A DNA stretch of 5,656 nucleotides from Pseudomonadota bacterium. Lineage in GTDB: Bacteria > Pseudomonadota > Alphaproteobacteria > Rhizobiales > Xanthobacteraceae. Of this stretch, positions 1-5,656 are shown one piece after another. The stretch is from NCBI GenBank assembly GCA_023391175.1, contig JAEWBL010000434.1, forward strand, positions 1 to 5,656, given 5' to 3'. Numbering within the stretch: the stretch's first letter is position 1; each line of letters starts with the position of its first letter. The notes beneath the pieces are model-generated. The model did no database searches and was not told the origin of the DNA. It saw nothing but the letters and a program-made list of their open reading frames with translations. Both the position numbers and the translations under genes were made by a program.

Positions 1-19
1 GGGCCGGGCTAAACGGGGC

Positions 20-48
20 GGGCGCACTACCGCTCTGCGCGTGCGCCC
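20..48 (+). terminator. G/C-rich hairpin after an upstream stop codon, possible terminator
   Basis: GGGCGCAC (20-27) can pair perfectly with GTGCGCCC (41-48) around a 13-nt loop. A TAA stop lies at 10-12 in frame 1, so this could be the 3' end of an upstream gene whose body is outside the window. There is no T-tract after the stem, which argues against a classical intrinsic terminator. High GC also makes chance stems common, so this is weak evidence. Confidence 0.22.
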
Positions 49-92
49 CTTGCGGCAGACGGGTGGCGTCGCTATCTGCGGTTCACGCCCCA

Positions 93-116
93 AAGAGGCT
101 GCCCAAGAGGCTGCGT
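93..116 (+). repeat. 12-bp tandem duplication containing the ribosome-binding site of the DUF2948 gene
   Basis: AAGAGGCTGCCC (93-104) is followed directly by AAGAGGCTGCGT (105-116), two copies that differ only at the last two bases. The AAGAGG of the second copy (105-110) ends 10 nt before the ATG at 121 and is the best Shine-Dalgarno candidate for that gene. The first copy is too far away to act directly. It may simply be a replication-slippage duplication. Confidence 0.5.
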
Positions 117-120
117 TGCC

Positions 121-594
121 ATGGAAAACCTGAAACTCATCGCCCTCGACGAGGAAGACCTCGCCATTTTCTCCGCCCATCTTCAGGATGCGGTGGTGAA
201 GACGGTGGACATGGGTTTCCTGCCGCGGCTCCAGCGCTTTGCCCTGGTGCTGAACCGCTTCGACTGGGACCAGAAGGTGCTCGCCAACGAGACGGTGCGG
301 CGCCGCACCGGCCTGCATTTCGAGCGGGTGCGGGACGTGAAGTGCCGCGGCATGGAAGAGGCCCGGCGCACCGGCGTGCTCAATCTCCTCGCCGTCACCT
401 TCATGGCCGGCGATGCGCCCTCGGGCTTCGTCTATCTCACCTTTTCCGGCGGAGCCGAGGTGCGGCTCGAAGTGGAGTGCATCGAGGCCGGCCTCAGGGA
501 TCTCGGCCCCGCCTGGGGCTGCACCCATGCACCAAAGCATCCCGAGGGTGCCACCCCTGCGGCCGGCGTCGGCGGTAGCACGGGACAGGGTTGA
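121..594 (+). CDS. DUF2948 family protein
   Basis: A 157-residue soluble protein of unknown function. The opening (residues 1-50, with LIALDEEDLAIFSAHLQDAV at 6-25 and LNRFDWDQ starting at 44) is the characteristic start of the alphaproteobacterial DUF2948 family, and the full length is close to what I expect for that family. No signal peptide, membrane helix or catalytic motif is visible. The last ~20 residues are a Pro/Ala/Gly-rich tail that is probably disordered. The ATG at 121 is preceded by AAGAGG at 105-110. Members usually lie just upstream of hisD; here a 1.6-kb signalling gene comes between them. The overlapping frame-3 reading frame from 63 is Arg/Pro-rich and is a shadow. Family assignment rests on recognition of the sequence, and no biochemical role can be given. 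Confidence 0.85.
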   Translation: MENLKLIALDEEDLAIFSAHLQDAVVKTVDMGFLPRLQRFALVLNRFDWDQKVLANETVRRRTGLHFERVRDVKCRGMEEARRTGVLNLLAVTFMAGDAPSGFVYLTFSGGAEVRLEVECIEAGLRDLGPAWGCTHAPKHPEGATPAAGVGGSTGQG

Positions 595-804
595 GCGGCG
601 GTATTCCCCGCCTCCCGACACTTGAAGACGCAGGTGATCCGGCGACGGGTCTCCGCCGTAAACTGTTAAACAAGCAGCTGATGAGGCTTGCGAACTGCGC
701 GGCCAAGGCTAAGCTTGCTGAGACCTGCCCGCCGCGTGATGGAGTTCGGCTCCTGGCCCTCGATGGCAGGCCGGAGACTGGCAGAGGATCGCATTCGTAG
801 AACC

Positions 805-2367
805 ATGTCCTCGCTGCCTCCAGACTCCTCATCCCGACGTCGTTGGTTTTTGATCTACGGCAGCATCCTTCTCGCATCGATCGCGACCTATCTGGTCCTC
901 CTGCGCGCACACCTCGTCCATTCCCTGTTCACCATGGGCGAGGCACACGAAGAGTGGCATCTGGATGAGGTTTTCGCGGGCTGGACCGTCGCGACCCTCG
1001 CGCTCATCGCATTACTGATCGTTCGCGAGCACCAGTTGCGCCGGCTGGTGCTCCAGCAGCGGGAAACGCAGAAGCAGGCCGACGACGCCTCCGCGTTCGA
1101 CAGCCTCACCGGCATCGCCAACCGCATTCAGTTCGAAGCGGATTTCAGCCGCGCGCTGAAGGACGCCCATGCCAGGGGCACGCGCCTCGCCCTCCTCGTG
1201 GTCGATGTGGACCTTCTGCGTTCGGTCAACGAGGCACACGGGCATGGCGCCGGCGACGATGTCCTGCGCCAGCTGGCGACGCGCCTCGTCTCGGTGCCCC
1301 ACCGCAGCGGCATGGTCGCACGCCTGGGCAGCGGCGAGTTTGCCGTCCTCTTTCCCATGGGCGCGGACGAGACCGACGAGTTGTTCCGCCTCGCAAGCCG
1401 CATCCTGTCGCGCCTGCGCGAACCCTTCGATTGCAACGGCGCGCGTGTCGACATCACGGCGAGCATCGGCATCAGCAAATACCCGCGCGACGGGTCGTCG
1501 GTGACGGTGCTGCTGCAGGCGGCGGAGAAGGCCCTGCGGCAGGCCAAGGCTGCGGGCAAGGATTGCTACGCGCTCTATGATTCAAACCTCGATGCCCGCG
1601 GCCGCGAGCGCCGGCTTCTGGAGATCGATTTCCGCCGCGCGCTGGAGACCGGCGAGATCGTGGCGCAATACCAGCCGGTGGTCGACCTGAAGAGCGGCGA
1701 GACGGTGGGGTGCGAGGCGCTGGCCCGCTGGCAGCACCCCAAGCGCGGCCTTCTCTCCCCCGCCGAGTTCATTCCCATCGCCGAGGACGAAGGCCTGATC
1801 GACCCTTTGTTCACCGCAATGCTCCGCCGGGTGGGGGAGGATATCGCGGCGTGCGGCACCGCCCTGCCGGTGGCGGTCAACCTCTCACCCGTCCAGCTCG
1901 TGGACCCGCACCTGCCGCGGCGCATCCTCGATCTGCTGAAGCAGCTGAACATACCTCCGGAGCAGATCGAACTCGAAATCACCGAGACGGGCCTGCTCCT
2001 GGACTTCCAGACCGCGCGCCGCTCGCTGGCCGCCCTCAAGGCCGCGGGGGTGCGCATTTCCCTCGACGATTTCGGCACCGGCTTTTCCAGCCTGCGCCAC
2101 CTCAACGAGCTGCCGATCGACAAGATCAAGATCGACCGCTCCTTCACGCGACGCATCGCCACAGAGGCGCAGAGCTGCAAGATCATCGCCGCCATCATCA
2201 GCCTCGGGCGCACGCTCGGCCTCATCACCGTCGCCGAGGGCGTGGAGACCGAGGCGGAGGCCGATTTCCTGCGCGGGCAGGGCTGCCAGCTCGGGCAGGG
2301 CTATCTGTTTTCCCGTCCGCTCTGGCCGAAGGATGCCTTCGCCACCGCGAGCCCCGCCCCGCACTGA
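805..2367 (+). CDS. Membrane GGDEF-EAL protein with degenerate GGDEF, predicted c-di-GMP phosphodiesterase
   Basis: Predicted to hydrolyse cyclic di-GMP to pGpG at the inner membrane, lowering the second messenger that governs motility and biofilm. From the ATG at 805 it is 520 residues. RRR (11-13) precedes a first helix at about 14-33, then a short periplasmic loop (34-56, with HEEWHLDE at 48-55) and a second helix at about 57-73. A basic/Gln-rich linker follows, then GGDEF (about 95-260) and EAL (about 275-515). In the GGDEF domain D134, N142 and D151 are kept, but the signature is GSGEF (175-179): the acidic metal/catalytic position is Gly177, and no RxxD inhibitory site precedes it, so cyclase activity is unlikely. 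The EAL residues look complete: E304 (EAL), N359, E391, D421-D422 (DDFGTG), K442, AEGVE (477-481), Q498. The start is uncertain: the frame is open from a TTG at 688, but 805 gives a clean N-in membrane start. The only purine-rich site, AGAGGA at 783-788, is far from the ATG. Confidence 0.9.
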   Translation: MSSLPPDSSSRRRWFLIYGSILLASIATYLVLLRAHLVHSLFTMGEAHEEWHLDEVFAGWTVATLALIALLIVREHQLRRLVLQQRETQKQADDASAFDSLTGIANRIQFEADFSRALKDAHARGTRLALLVVDVDLLRSVNEAHGHGAGDDVLRQLATRLVSVPHRSGMVARLGSGEFAVLFPMGADETDELFRLASRILSRLREPFDCNGARVDITASIGISKYPRDGSSVTVLLQAAEKALRQAKAAGKDCYALYDSNLDARGRERRLLEIDFRRALETGEIVAQYQPVVDLKSGETVGCEALARWQHPKRGLLSPAEFIPIAEDEGLIDPLFTAMLRRVGEDIAACGTALPVAVNLSPVQLVDPHLPRRILDLLKQLNIPPEQIELEITETGLLLDFQTARRSLAALKAAGVRISLDDFGTGFSSLRHLNELPIDKIKIDRSFTRRIATEAQSCKIIAAIISLGRTLGLITVAEGVETEAEADFLRGQGCQLGQGYLFSRPLWPKDAFATASPAPH

Positions 2368-2474
2368 CGCCGACGTCGCGCGGATGGGCTCTTCGGCGCG
2401 GCACGGTTGCGTCGCCGGGCCTGCCGCACCGCTTGGGGCTTCCCTCGCGCGCGAACCTGCTCTAGCAAGGCGGC

Positions 2475-3767
2475 ATGCCGATCCTCCTGACCATCAGCCA
2501 GCCTGATTTCCCCGAGCGTTTCATCGATTTCCTCGGCTCCAAGCGCGAGGCGTCCGTGGACGTGCAGGACAAGGTGTCCGCCATCATCGCCGACGTCCGC
2601 GCCCGCGGCGACCGGGCGCTGGTGGACCTGTCGCGCACCTTCGACCGGGTGGACCTCGACGCCCTCGGCATCAGGGTGAGCGACGCCGAGCTGGACGCGG
2701 CCCTCGCCTCCATCCCCGAAGAGACCCGCGCGGCGCTGGATTTCGCCAAGGCGCGCATCGAGGCGCACCACGCCCGCCAGAAGCCGGCCGACGAGACCTA
2801 TGTGGATGCGGCCGGCGTTACCCTCGGCCATCGCTGGACCAGCGTGGACGCCGTGGGCCTCTACGTGCCCGGCGGCACCGCGGCCTATCCCTCGTCCGTG
2901 CTGATGAATGCGGTGCCCGCGCAGGTGGCCGGCGTGCCGCGCATCGTCATGGTGGTGCCCGCCCCGGCCGGCGTGATCGCGCCGCTGGTGCTCGCGGCCG
3001 CGCGCCTTGCGGGCGTGCATGAGGTCTATCGCGTGGGCGGGGCGCAGGCGGTGGCCGCGCTGGCCTACGGCACGGAAACCATCCGCCCGGTGGACAAGAT
3101 CGTCGGCCCCGGCAACGCCTTCGTCGCGGCGGCCAAGCGCCAGGTGTTCGGCAAGGTCGGCATCGACATGGTGGCCGGCCCCTCCGAGGTGCTGATCCTC
3201 GCCGATGGCGACGCGAGCGCCGACTTCATCGCCGCCGACCTCCTCGCCCAGGCGGAGCACGACACCGCCGCCCAGTCCATCCTCATCACCTCCTCGCCGG
3301 AGCTGGCGGATCGGGTGGAAAAGGCGGTGGAGGGCATGCTCGCCACCCTGCCGCGCGCCGAGATCGCCTCCGCCTCGTGGCGCGACCACGGCGCCATCTT
3401 CCTGGTGGACAGCCTCGCCGACGCCATCCCGCTGGTGGACCGCATCGCCCCCGAGCATCTGGAAATCCACGCGGCGGATGCCGACGCGCTGGCCGCGAAG
3501 GTGCGGCACGCCGGCGCCATCTTCATCGGCGCCTGGACCCCGGAGGCCATCGGCGATTATGTGGGCGGCACCAACCACGTGCTCCCCACCGCCCGCTCGG
3601 CCCGCTTCTCCTCCGGCCTCGGCGTGCTCGACTTCATGAAGCGCACGTCCATCCTCAAGCTCGATGCCGACGCGCTGGAAAAGCTCGGGCCGGCCGCCGT
3701 GCGCCTCGCCGCCGTGGAACGGCTGGACGCGCACGGGCGGTCGGTCTCCATCCGCAGCAACAGATGA
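2475..3767 (+). CDS. hisD: Histidinol dehydrogenase
   Basis: Cytosolic, zinc-dependent enzyme that oxidises L-histidinol to L-histidine in two NAD-dependent steps, the end of histidine biosynthesis. The 430-residue length is normal (E. coli about 434). Family blocks appear in order: [70 protein letters not shown] and GGTNHVLPT. Residues matching the known metal ligands are Q259, H262, D361 and H420. The catalytic Glu-His pair is E327-H328, and a further conserved active-site His is H368. Nothing essential is missing. The ATG at 2475 has AAGG at 2467-2470, a rather close and weak ribosome site, but the N-terminus matches the family and no better start is seen. No other his genes are in the window, so hisD stands apart from a his operon, as is common in Alphaproteobacteria. 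It leads a tight three-gene unit with the next two genes. Confidence 0.97.
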   Translation: MPILLTISQPDFPERFIDFLGSKREASVDVQDKVSAIIADVRARGDRALVDLSRTFDRVDLDALGIRVSDAELDAALASIPEETRAALDFAKARIEAHHARQKPADETYVDAAGVTLGHRWTSVDAVGLYVPGGTAAYPSSVLMNAVPAQVAGVPRIVMVVPAPAGVIAPLVLAAARLAGVHEVYRVGGAQAVAALAYGTETIRPVDKIVGPGNAFVAAAKRQVFGKVGIDMVAGPSEVLILADGDASADFIAADLLAQAEHDTAAQSILITSSPELADRVEKAVEGMLATLPRAEIASASWRDHGAIFLVDSLADAIPLVDRIAPEHLEIHAADADALAAKVRHAGAIFIGAWTPEAIGDYVGGTNHVLPTARSARFSSGLGVLDFMKRTSILKLDADALEKLGPAAVRLAAVERLDAHGRSVSIRSNR

Positions 3768-3779
3768 CGGGGGAATAGG

Positions 3780-4277
3780 ATGAGCGACAAGCCGGAGAGG
3801 AGCCCCACGGCCCGCCTCTGCGCCGTGACCCTCGACGACGCCTCCATCGGCCACGCCGGCAGCCCGGACATCGAGCACGAGCGCGCCACCGCCATCTGGG
3901 ACCTCATCGAGGACAACAGCTTCCTGCCCTGCGGCGATCCCGGCGAGGGGCCCTACCAGCTTCTCATCTCGCTCGCCGACAACCGCCTCGTGCTGGACAT
4001 CAAGCGCGAGAGCGGCGACCAGGTGGTGCAGCACCACCTCTCCCTCACCCCCTTCCGCAAGGTGGTGAAGGACTATTTCCTGATCTGCGAGAGCTATTAC
4101 AACGCCATCCGCACCGCCTCCCCGAGCCAGATCGAGGCCATCGACATGGGCCGGCGCGGCCTCCACAACGAGGGATCGACGCTGCTGCAGGAACGCCTCG
4201 ACGGCAAGGTGGTGGTGGATTTCGACACCGCCCGCCGCCTGTTCACGCTCATCTGCGCCCTGCACTGGAAAGGCTGA
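3780..4277 (+). CDS. UPF0262 family protein
   Basis: A 165-residue protein of unknown function, recognised as UPF0262 by [18 protein letters not shown] (31-48), [19 protein letters not shown] (92-110), [13 protein letters not shown] (121-133) and the C-terminal [12 protein letters not shown] block. It appears soluble and cytosolic, with no signal peptide or membrane helix. It starts 12 bp after the hisD stop with a G-rich ribosome site (GGGGGA, about 3769-3774) and ends 6 bp before the next gene, so it is co-transcribed with both. The family is largely alphaproteobacterial and is typically found between hisD and an LMW-phosphatase-like gene, exactly as here. That constancy hints at a shared process, but no activity can be assigned. 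No recognisable catalytic motif is visible. Confidence 0.9.
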   Translation: MSDKPERSPTARLCAVTLDDASIGHAGSPDIEHERATAIWDLIEDNSFLPCGDPGEGPYQLLISLADNRLVLDIKRESGDQVVQHHLSLTPFRKVVKDYFLICESYYNAIRTASPSQIEAIDMGRRGLHNEGSTLLQERLDGKVVVDFDTARRLFTLICALHWKG

Positions 4278-4283
4278 GCGACG

Positions 4284-4745
4284 ATGGAGCCCCCTGCGGC
4301 GCCCCAGCGCTCAGCGCGGCCGCAATCGGTTCTCTTCATGTGCGGACAGAACGTGGTGCGCTCGGTGATGGCGTCCGCGCTCGCCCGGCATTTGTTCGGC
4401 AAGTCCATCTATGTGGGCTCGGCCGGCGTGATCGCCGGTGATCCCGACCCCTTCGTCACGGCGGTGATGGAGGAGATCGGCCTCGACGTGAAGAAGCACC
4501 GGCCGCAGAGCGTCGAGGACCTCGAGGAATATGAGGGGCTGAACTTCGACCTCGCCATCTCGCTTTCGCCCGATGCCCACCACCGCGCACTGGAGCTGAC
4601 CCGCACCAACGCCCTCAAGGTGGAATACTGGCCCACCCCCGACCCCACCGGCGAAGGCGGCAACCGCGAGCAGCGCCTCGACGCCTATCGCGAGGTGCGC
4701 GACGAGCTGGAACGGCGGATCAGGGCAAGGTTCCGGCAGGCGTAG
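4284..4745 (+). CDS. Low-molecular-weight protein-tyrosine-phosphatase / ArsC-like family protein
   Basis: A 153-residue member of the LMW phosphatase fold, which removes phosphate from protein tyrosine or, in related enzymes, reduces arsenate. The P-loop CGQNVVRS spans residues 20-27, giving the required C-x5-R-S with nucleophile C20 and R26. The general-acid Asp is probably D120 in TPDPTG. YVGSAGV follows the P-loop helix as in the family. The second P-loop Cys found in many typical LMW phosphatases is Val here, and SVMA replaces the common SPMA, so substrate and redox behaviour may differ. Residues 1-13 are a Pro/Ser-rich extension before the first strand (SVLFMC). The ATG at 4284 has GGAAAGG at 4267-4273. 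It is the last gene of the hisD unit. I see no arsenic genes nearby, so the arsC name used for relatives is not supported. Confidence 0.88.
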   Translation: MEPPAAPQRSARPQSVLFMCGQNVVRSVMASALARHLFGKSIYVGSAGVIAGDPDPFVTAVMEEIGLDVKKHRPQSVEDLEEYEGLNFDLAISLSPDAHHRALELTRTNALKVEYWPTPDPTGEGGNREQRLDAYREVRDELERRIRARFRQA

Positions 4746-4847
4746 GAGACGTGCGGGGCCGTCGCCCGCCCGAGAACCGCCCTCGCGCCCCGGACGCGTG
4801 CAGCGCCAGCGGAATGCGAGCCAAATCCAGTTGAAGCACCAGCCGTG

Positions 4848-4970
4848 CTCCCTCTCCCCTTGCGGGAGAGGGCTGGGGTGAGGGGTGTTTCCCCTTTTGC
4901 CTGTGTGGCCGGGGATTGCGGCGCCAGCCCCCTCACCCCCAACCCCTCTCCCGCAAGGGGAGAGGGGAGG
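4848..4970. repeat. REP-like two-armed inverted repeat (BIME-like)
   Basis: The left arm (about 4848-4887) and the right arm (about 4928-4970) are imperfect reverse complements of each other over ~40 bp, separated by a 40-nt spacer (4888-4927). Each arm is also a hairpin: CCCTCTCCC (4850-4858) pairs with GGGAGAGGG (4864-4872) around CTTGC, and CCCCTCTCCC (4943-4952) pairs with GGGAGAGGGG (4958-4967) around GCAAG. This sequence type (CCCTCTCCC-CTTGC-GGGAGAGGG followed by GGGGTGAGGGG) is a widely dispersed extragenic repeat of proteobacterial genomes. Read as protein, the arms give the familiar spurious peptides SPLPQGER and LTPALSRKGRG. It may end transcription of the hisD unit or protect its 3' end, and it could be a former target or product of a REP-associated transposase (RAYT). 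No transposase is present here. Confidence 0.9.
4850..4872 (+). terminator. Hairpin of the REP left arm, possible transcript end or 3' stabiliser of the hisD unit
   Basis: A perfect 9-bp G/C-rich stem with a 5-nt loop lies 105 bp after the phosphatase stop. A T-rich stretch follows only after the second half of the arm (TGTTTCCCCTTTT, about 4886-4898), so intrinsic termination is not certain. Processing and 3'-end protection of the mRNA, as known for REP elements in enteric bacteria, is the alternative. Confidence 0.35.
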
Positions 4971-5049
4971 CCCGGCGTCCGATCCCGGAGAGCCCCCCAC
5001 TCCCACATCCCGGCTTGTCTGCCGCGCGCGGCTCTGCAAGGGTGCCGCC

Positions 5050-5073
5050 ACGTCAGACCAACGACGTCAGACC
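5050..5073 (+). promoter_or_regulatory. Pair of 10-bp direct repeats upstream of the substrate-binding protein gene
   Basis: ACGTCAGACC occurs at 5050-5059 and again at 5064-5073, a 14-bp period, and both copies are followed by an AACG or ACG element. The pair lies 24-47 bp before the ATG at 5097, where a regulator or a leader element could sit. Two exact 10-mers so close are unlikely by chance in ordinary sequence, but the 14-bp spacing does not match one helical turn, and slippage duplication is an alternative. No promoter hexamers could be assigned with confidence. Confidence 0.35.
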
Positions 5074-5096
5074 GAACGACTGGGGACTTCACCGCC

Positions 5097-5656
5097 ATGG
5101 GTTTCAAGGGACTTCTCGCCTCCACCGCGCTCCTCGGCACCCTCGCATTGTCCGGCGCGGCCGCCGCCGATCCGGTGAAGGTGGGGCTGGTCTCGACCCT
5201 CTCCGGCCCGTCCGCCGTGCTCGGCCAGCACATGCGCGACGGCTTCCTGCTGGCGGTGAAGGAGCTGGGCGGCAAGCTCGGCGGGCAGGAGACCGAGGTG
5301 GTGGTGGTCGATGACGAGCTGAAGCCCGACATCGCCGTGCAGAAGGTGAAGGGCCTGCTGGAGCGCGACAAGGTGGACTTTGTCGCCGGCGTCGTCTTCT
5401 CCAACGTGATGGGCGCGGTGGCCAAGCCCGTGACGGCGAACGAGACCTTCCTCATTTCCGGCAATGCCGGCCCTTCCACCATCGCCGGCGCGGGCTGCAG
5501 CCCCTTCTTCTTCTCCGCCTCCTACCAGAACGACCAGAACCACGAGGTTCTCGGCAAGTATGCGCAGGACAAGGGCTTCAAGAAGGTGGTGCTGATCGCC
5601 CCCAATTATCAGGCGGGCAAGGATTCGCTGGCCGGCTTCAAGCGCATGTACAAGGG
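5097..5656 (+). CDS. Branched-chain amino acid-type ABC transporter substrate-binding protein (5' part)
   Basis: The first 186 residues of a periplasmic solute-binding protein of the LivJ/LivK class (Peripla_BP_6 fold), which hands its ligand to a HAAT-type ABC importer. The gene runs off the window with no stop. Residues 1-24 form a signal peptide (K4, hydrophobic core 6-19, AAA before D25 as the likely cleavage site). The mature protein starts with PVKVGLVSTLSGPSAVLGQHMRDGF, the family's typical first strand and loop. VVFSNVMGAV (100-109) and NAGPS match ligand-contacting loops of the first lobe. GCSPFFFSASYQNDQ (C134) is typical of members acting on amino acids, amides or aromatic acids, so the ligand cannot be fixed. 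GGGGA at 5082-5086 serves as the ribosome site. The usual permease and ATPase genes would be expected beyond the window. Confidence 0.9.
   Translation, partial: MGFKGLLASTALLGTLALSGAAAADPVKVGLVSTLSGPSAVLGQHMRDGFLLAVKELGGKLGGQETEVVVVDDELKPDIAVQKVKGLLERDKVDFVAGVVFSNVMGAVAKPVTANETFLISGNAGPSTIAGAGCSPFFFSASYQNDQNHEVLGKYAQDKGFKKVVLIAPNYQAGKDSLAGFKRMYK

Larger units (their letters stand above)
2475..4745 (+). other. Probable operon hisD - UPF0262 - LMW phosphatase
   Basis: Three genes in the same direction with gaps of only 12 bp (3768-3779) and 6 bp (4278-4283), each gap too small for a separate promoter and terminator. The upstream gap to the EAL gene is 107 bp (2368-2474), enough for a promoter, though I could not find a convincing -35/-10 pair. 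The downstream end is followed about 100 bp later by strong hairpins of the REP-like element. Co-transcription is inferred from spacing and from the conserved gene order. Confidence 0.75.
4746..5096. other. 351-bp intergenic region without genes, holding a REP-like element and direct repeats
   Basis: No credible coding region lies between the phosphatase stop and the ABC substrate-binding protein start. Reading frames that cross it on both strands encode Pro/Arg/Ser-rich strings and owe their length to high GC. The first ~100 bp (4746-4847) shows nothing I can name. The middle (4848-4970) is the two-armed inverted repeat, and the last part (5050-5096) carries two direct repeats and the leader of the next gene. 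Confidence 0.8.

Noticed and set aside
63..578. Frame-3 open frame overlapping the DUF2948 gene
   Set aside because: Arg/Pro/Gly-rich shadow translation with no family resemblance; the frame at 121 matches a known family.
597..612. Small hairpin GGCGG/CCGCC just after the DUF2948 stop
   Set aside because: Only 5 bp of stem and no T-tract; expected by chance at this GC content.
688..804. TTG start at 688 giving a 39-residue N-terminal extension of the GGDEF-EAL protein
   Set aside because: The extension is Arg-rich with no domain and no good ribosome site. The ATG at 805 gives a short basic N-terminus followed directly by the first membrane helix. I keep some doubt because the ribosome site for 805 is also weak.
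2368..2398. Hairpin CGCCGA/TCGGCG after the EAL gene as a terminator
   Set aside because: Six base pairs with a 19-nt loop and no T-tract; not convincing.
2368..2474. A sigma-70 type promoter for the hisD unit
   Set aside because: TTGGGG at 2433-2438 is a possible -35, but no acceptable -10 lies at 16-18 bp, so nothing is called.
2301..4265. A 654-residue open frame on the minus strand opposite hisD and UPF0262
   Set aside because: It is rich in Gly, Ala, His, Arg and Val, has no recognisable domain, and lies wholly opposite the end of the EAL gene, hisD and UPF0262, which are real genes with catalytic residues. High GC with G/C at third positions opens such frames by chance.
4284..4745. 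Arsenate reductase call for the phosphatase-family gene
   Set aside because: No arsenic resistance neighbours, and the family fold alone cannot tell arsenate reductase from tyrosine phosphatase.
4848..4970. CRISPR array or insertion-sequence ends
   Set aside because: Only two inverted arms with one spacer, no direct-repeat series, no transposase and no target duplication seen.
4685..5482. Minus-strand frame of 265 residues crossing the intergenic region and the transporter gene
   Set aside because: It translates the REP arms into the familiar spurious peptide LTPALSRKGRG and is antisense to a well-supported gene.

Overview
The window looks like chromosomal DNA from a high-GC alphaproteobacterium, most probably of the order Hyphomicrobiales (a Xanthobacteraceae-like organism is my best guess, not proven). 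The evidence is the strong G/C third-position bias and the cluster DUF2948 / hisD / UPF0262 / low-molecular-weight phosphatase, which I know as a conserved alphaproteobacterial neighbourhood. All six genes are on the + strand.

Layout. 1-120 holds the apparent tail of an upstream gene's untranslated region, with a G/C-rich hairpin and a 12-bp tandem duplication before the first gene. 121-594 encodes a DUF2948 protein. After a 210-bp gap, about 805-2367 encodes a two-helix membrane protein with a degenerate GGDEF domain (GSGEF) and a complete EAL domain, predicted to degrade cyclic di-GMP. After a 107-bp gap, hisD (histidinol dehydrogenase, 2475-3767), a UPF0262 gene (3780-4277) and an LMW-phosphatase-family gene (4284-4745) follow with gaps of 12 and 6 bp, so they are almost certainly one operon. 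The 351-bp region 4746-5096 carries a large two-armed REP-like inverted repeat (4848-4970) and then a pair of 10-bp direct repeats. At 5097 begins a periplasmic branched-chain-amino-acid-type ABC substrate-binding protein, cut off by the window end.

How the parts relate. hisD performs the last step of histidine synthesis. UPF0262 and the phosphatase travel with it for reasons not understood. The c-di-GMP gene sits between DUF2948 and hisD, where I would usually expect those two to be near neighbours, so it looks like an insertion into an old module. The usual continuation after the phosphatase (infA, in many relatives) is replaced here by the repeat element and a transport gene, so the repeat marks a second synteny break.

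I do not see a clearly new multi-gene system (no CRISPR, defence, toxin-antitoxin or mobile-element genes). The items most worth a second look are the membrane EAL protein with its degenerate cyclase and its His/Glu/Trp-rich loop, the altered phosphatase P-loop in an uncharacterised hisD-linked module, and the REP-like element at the synteny break.
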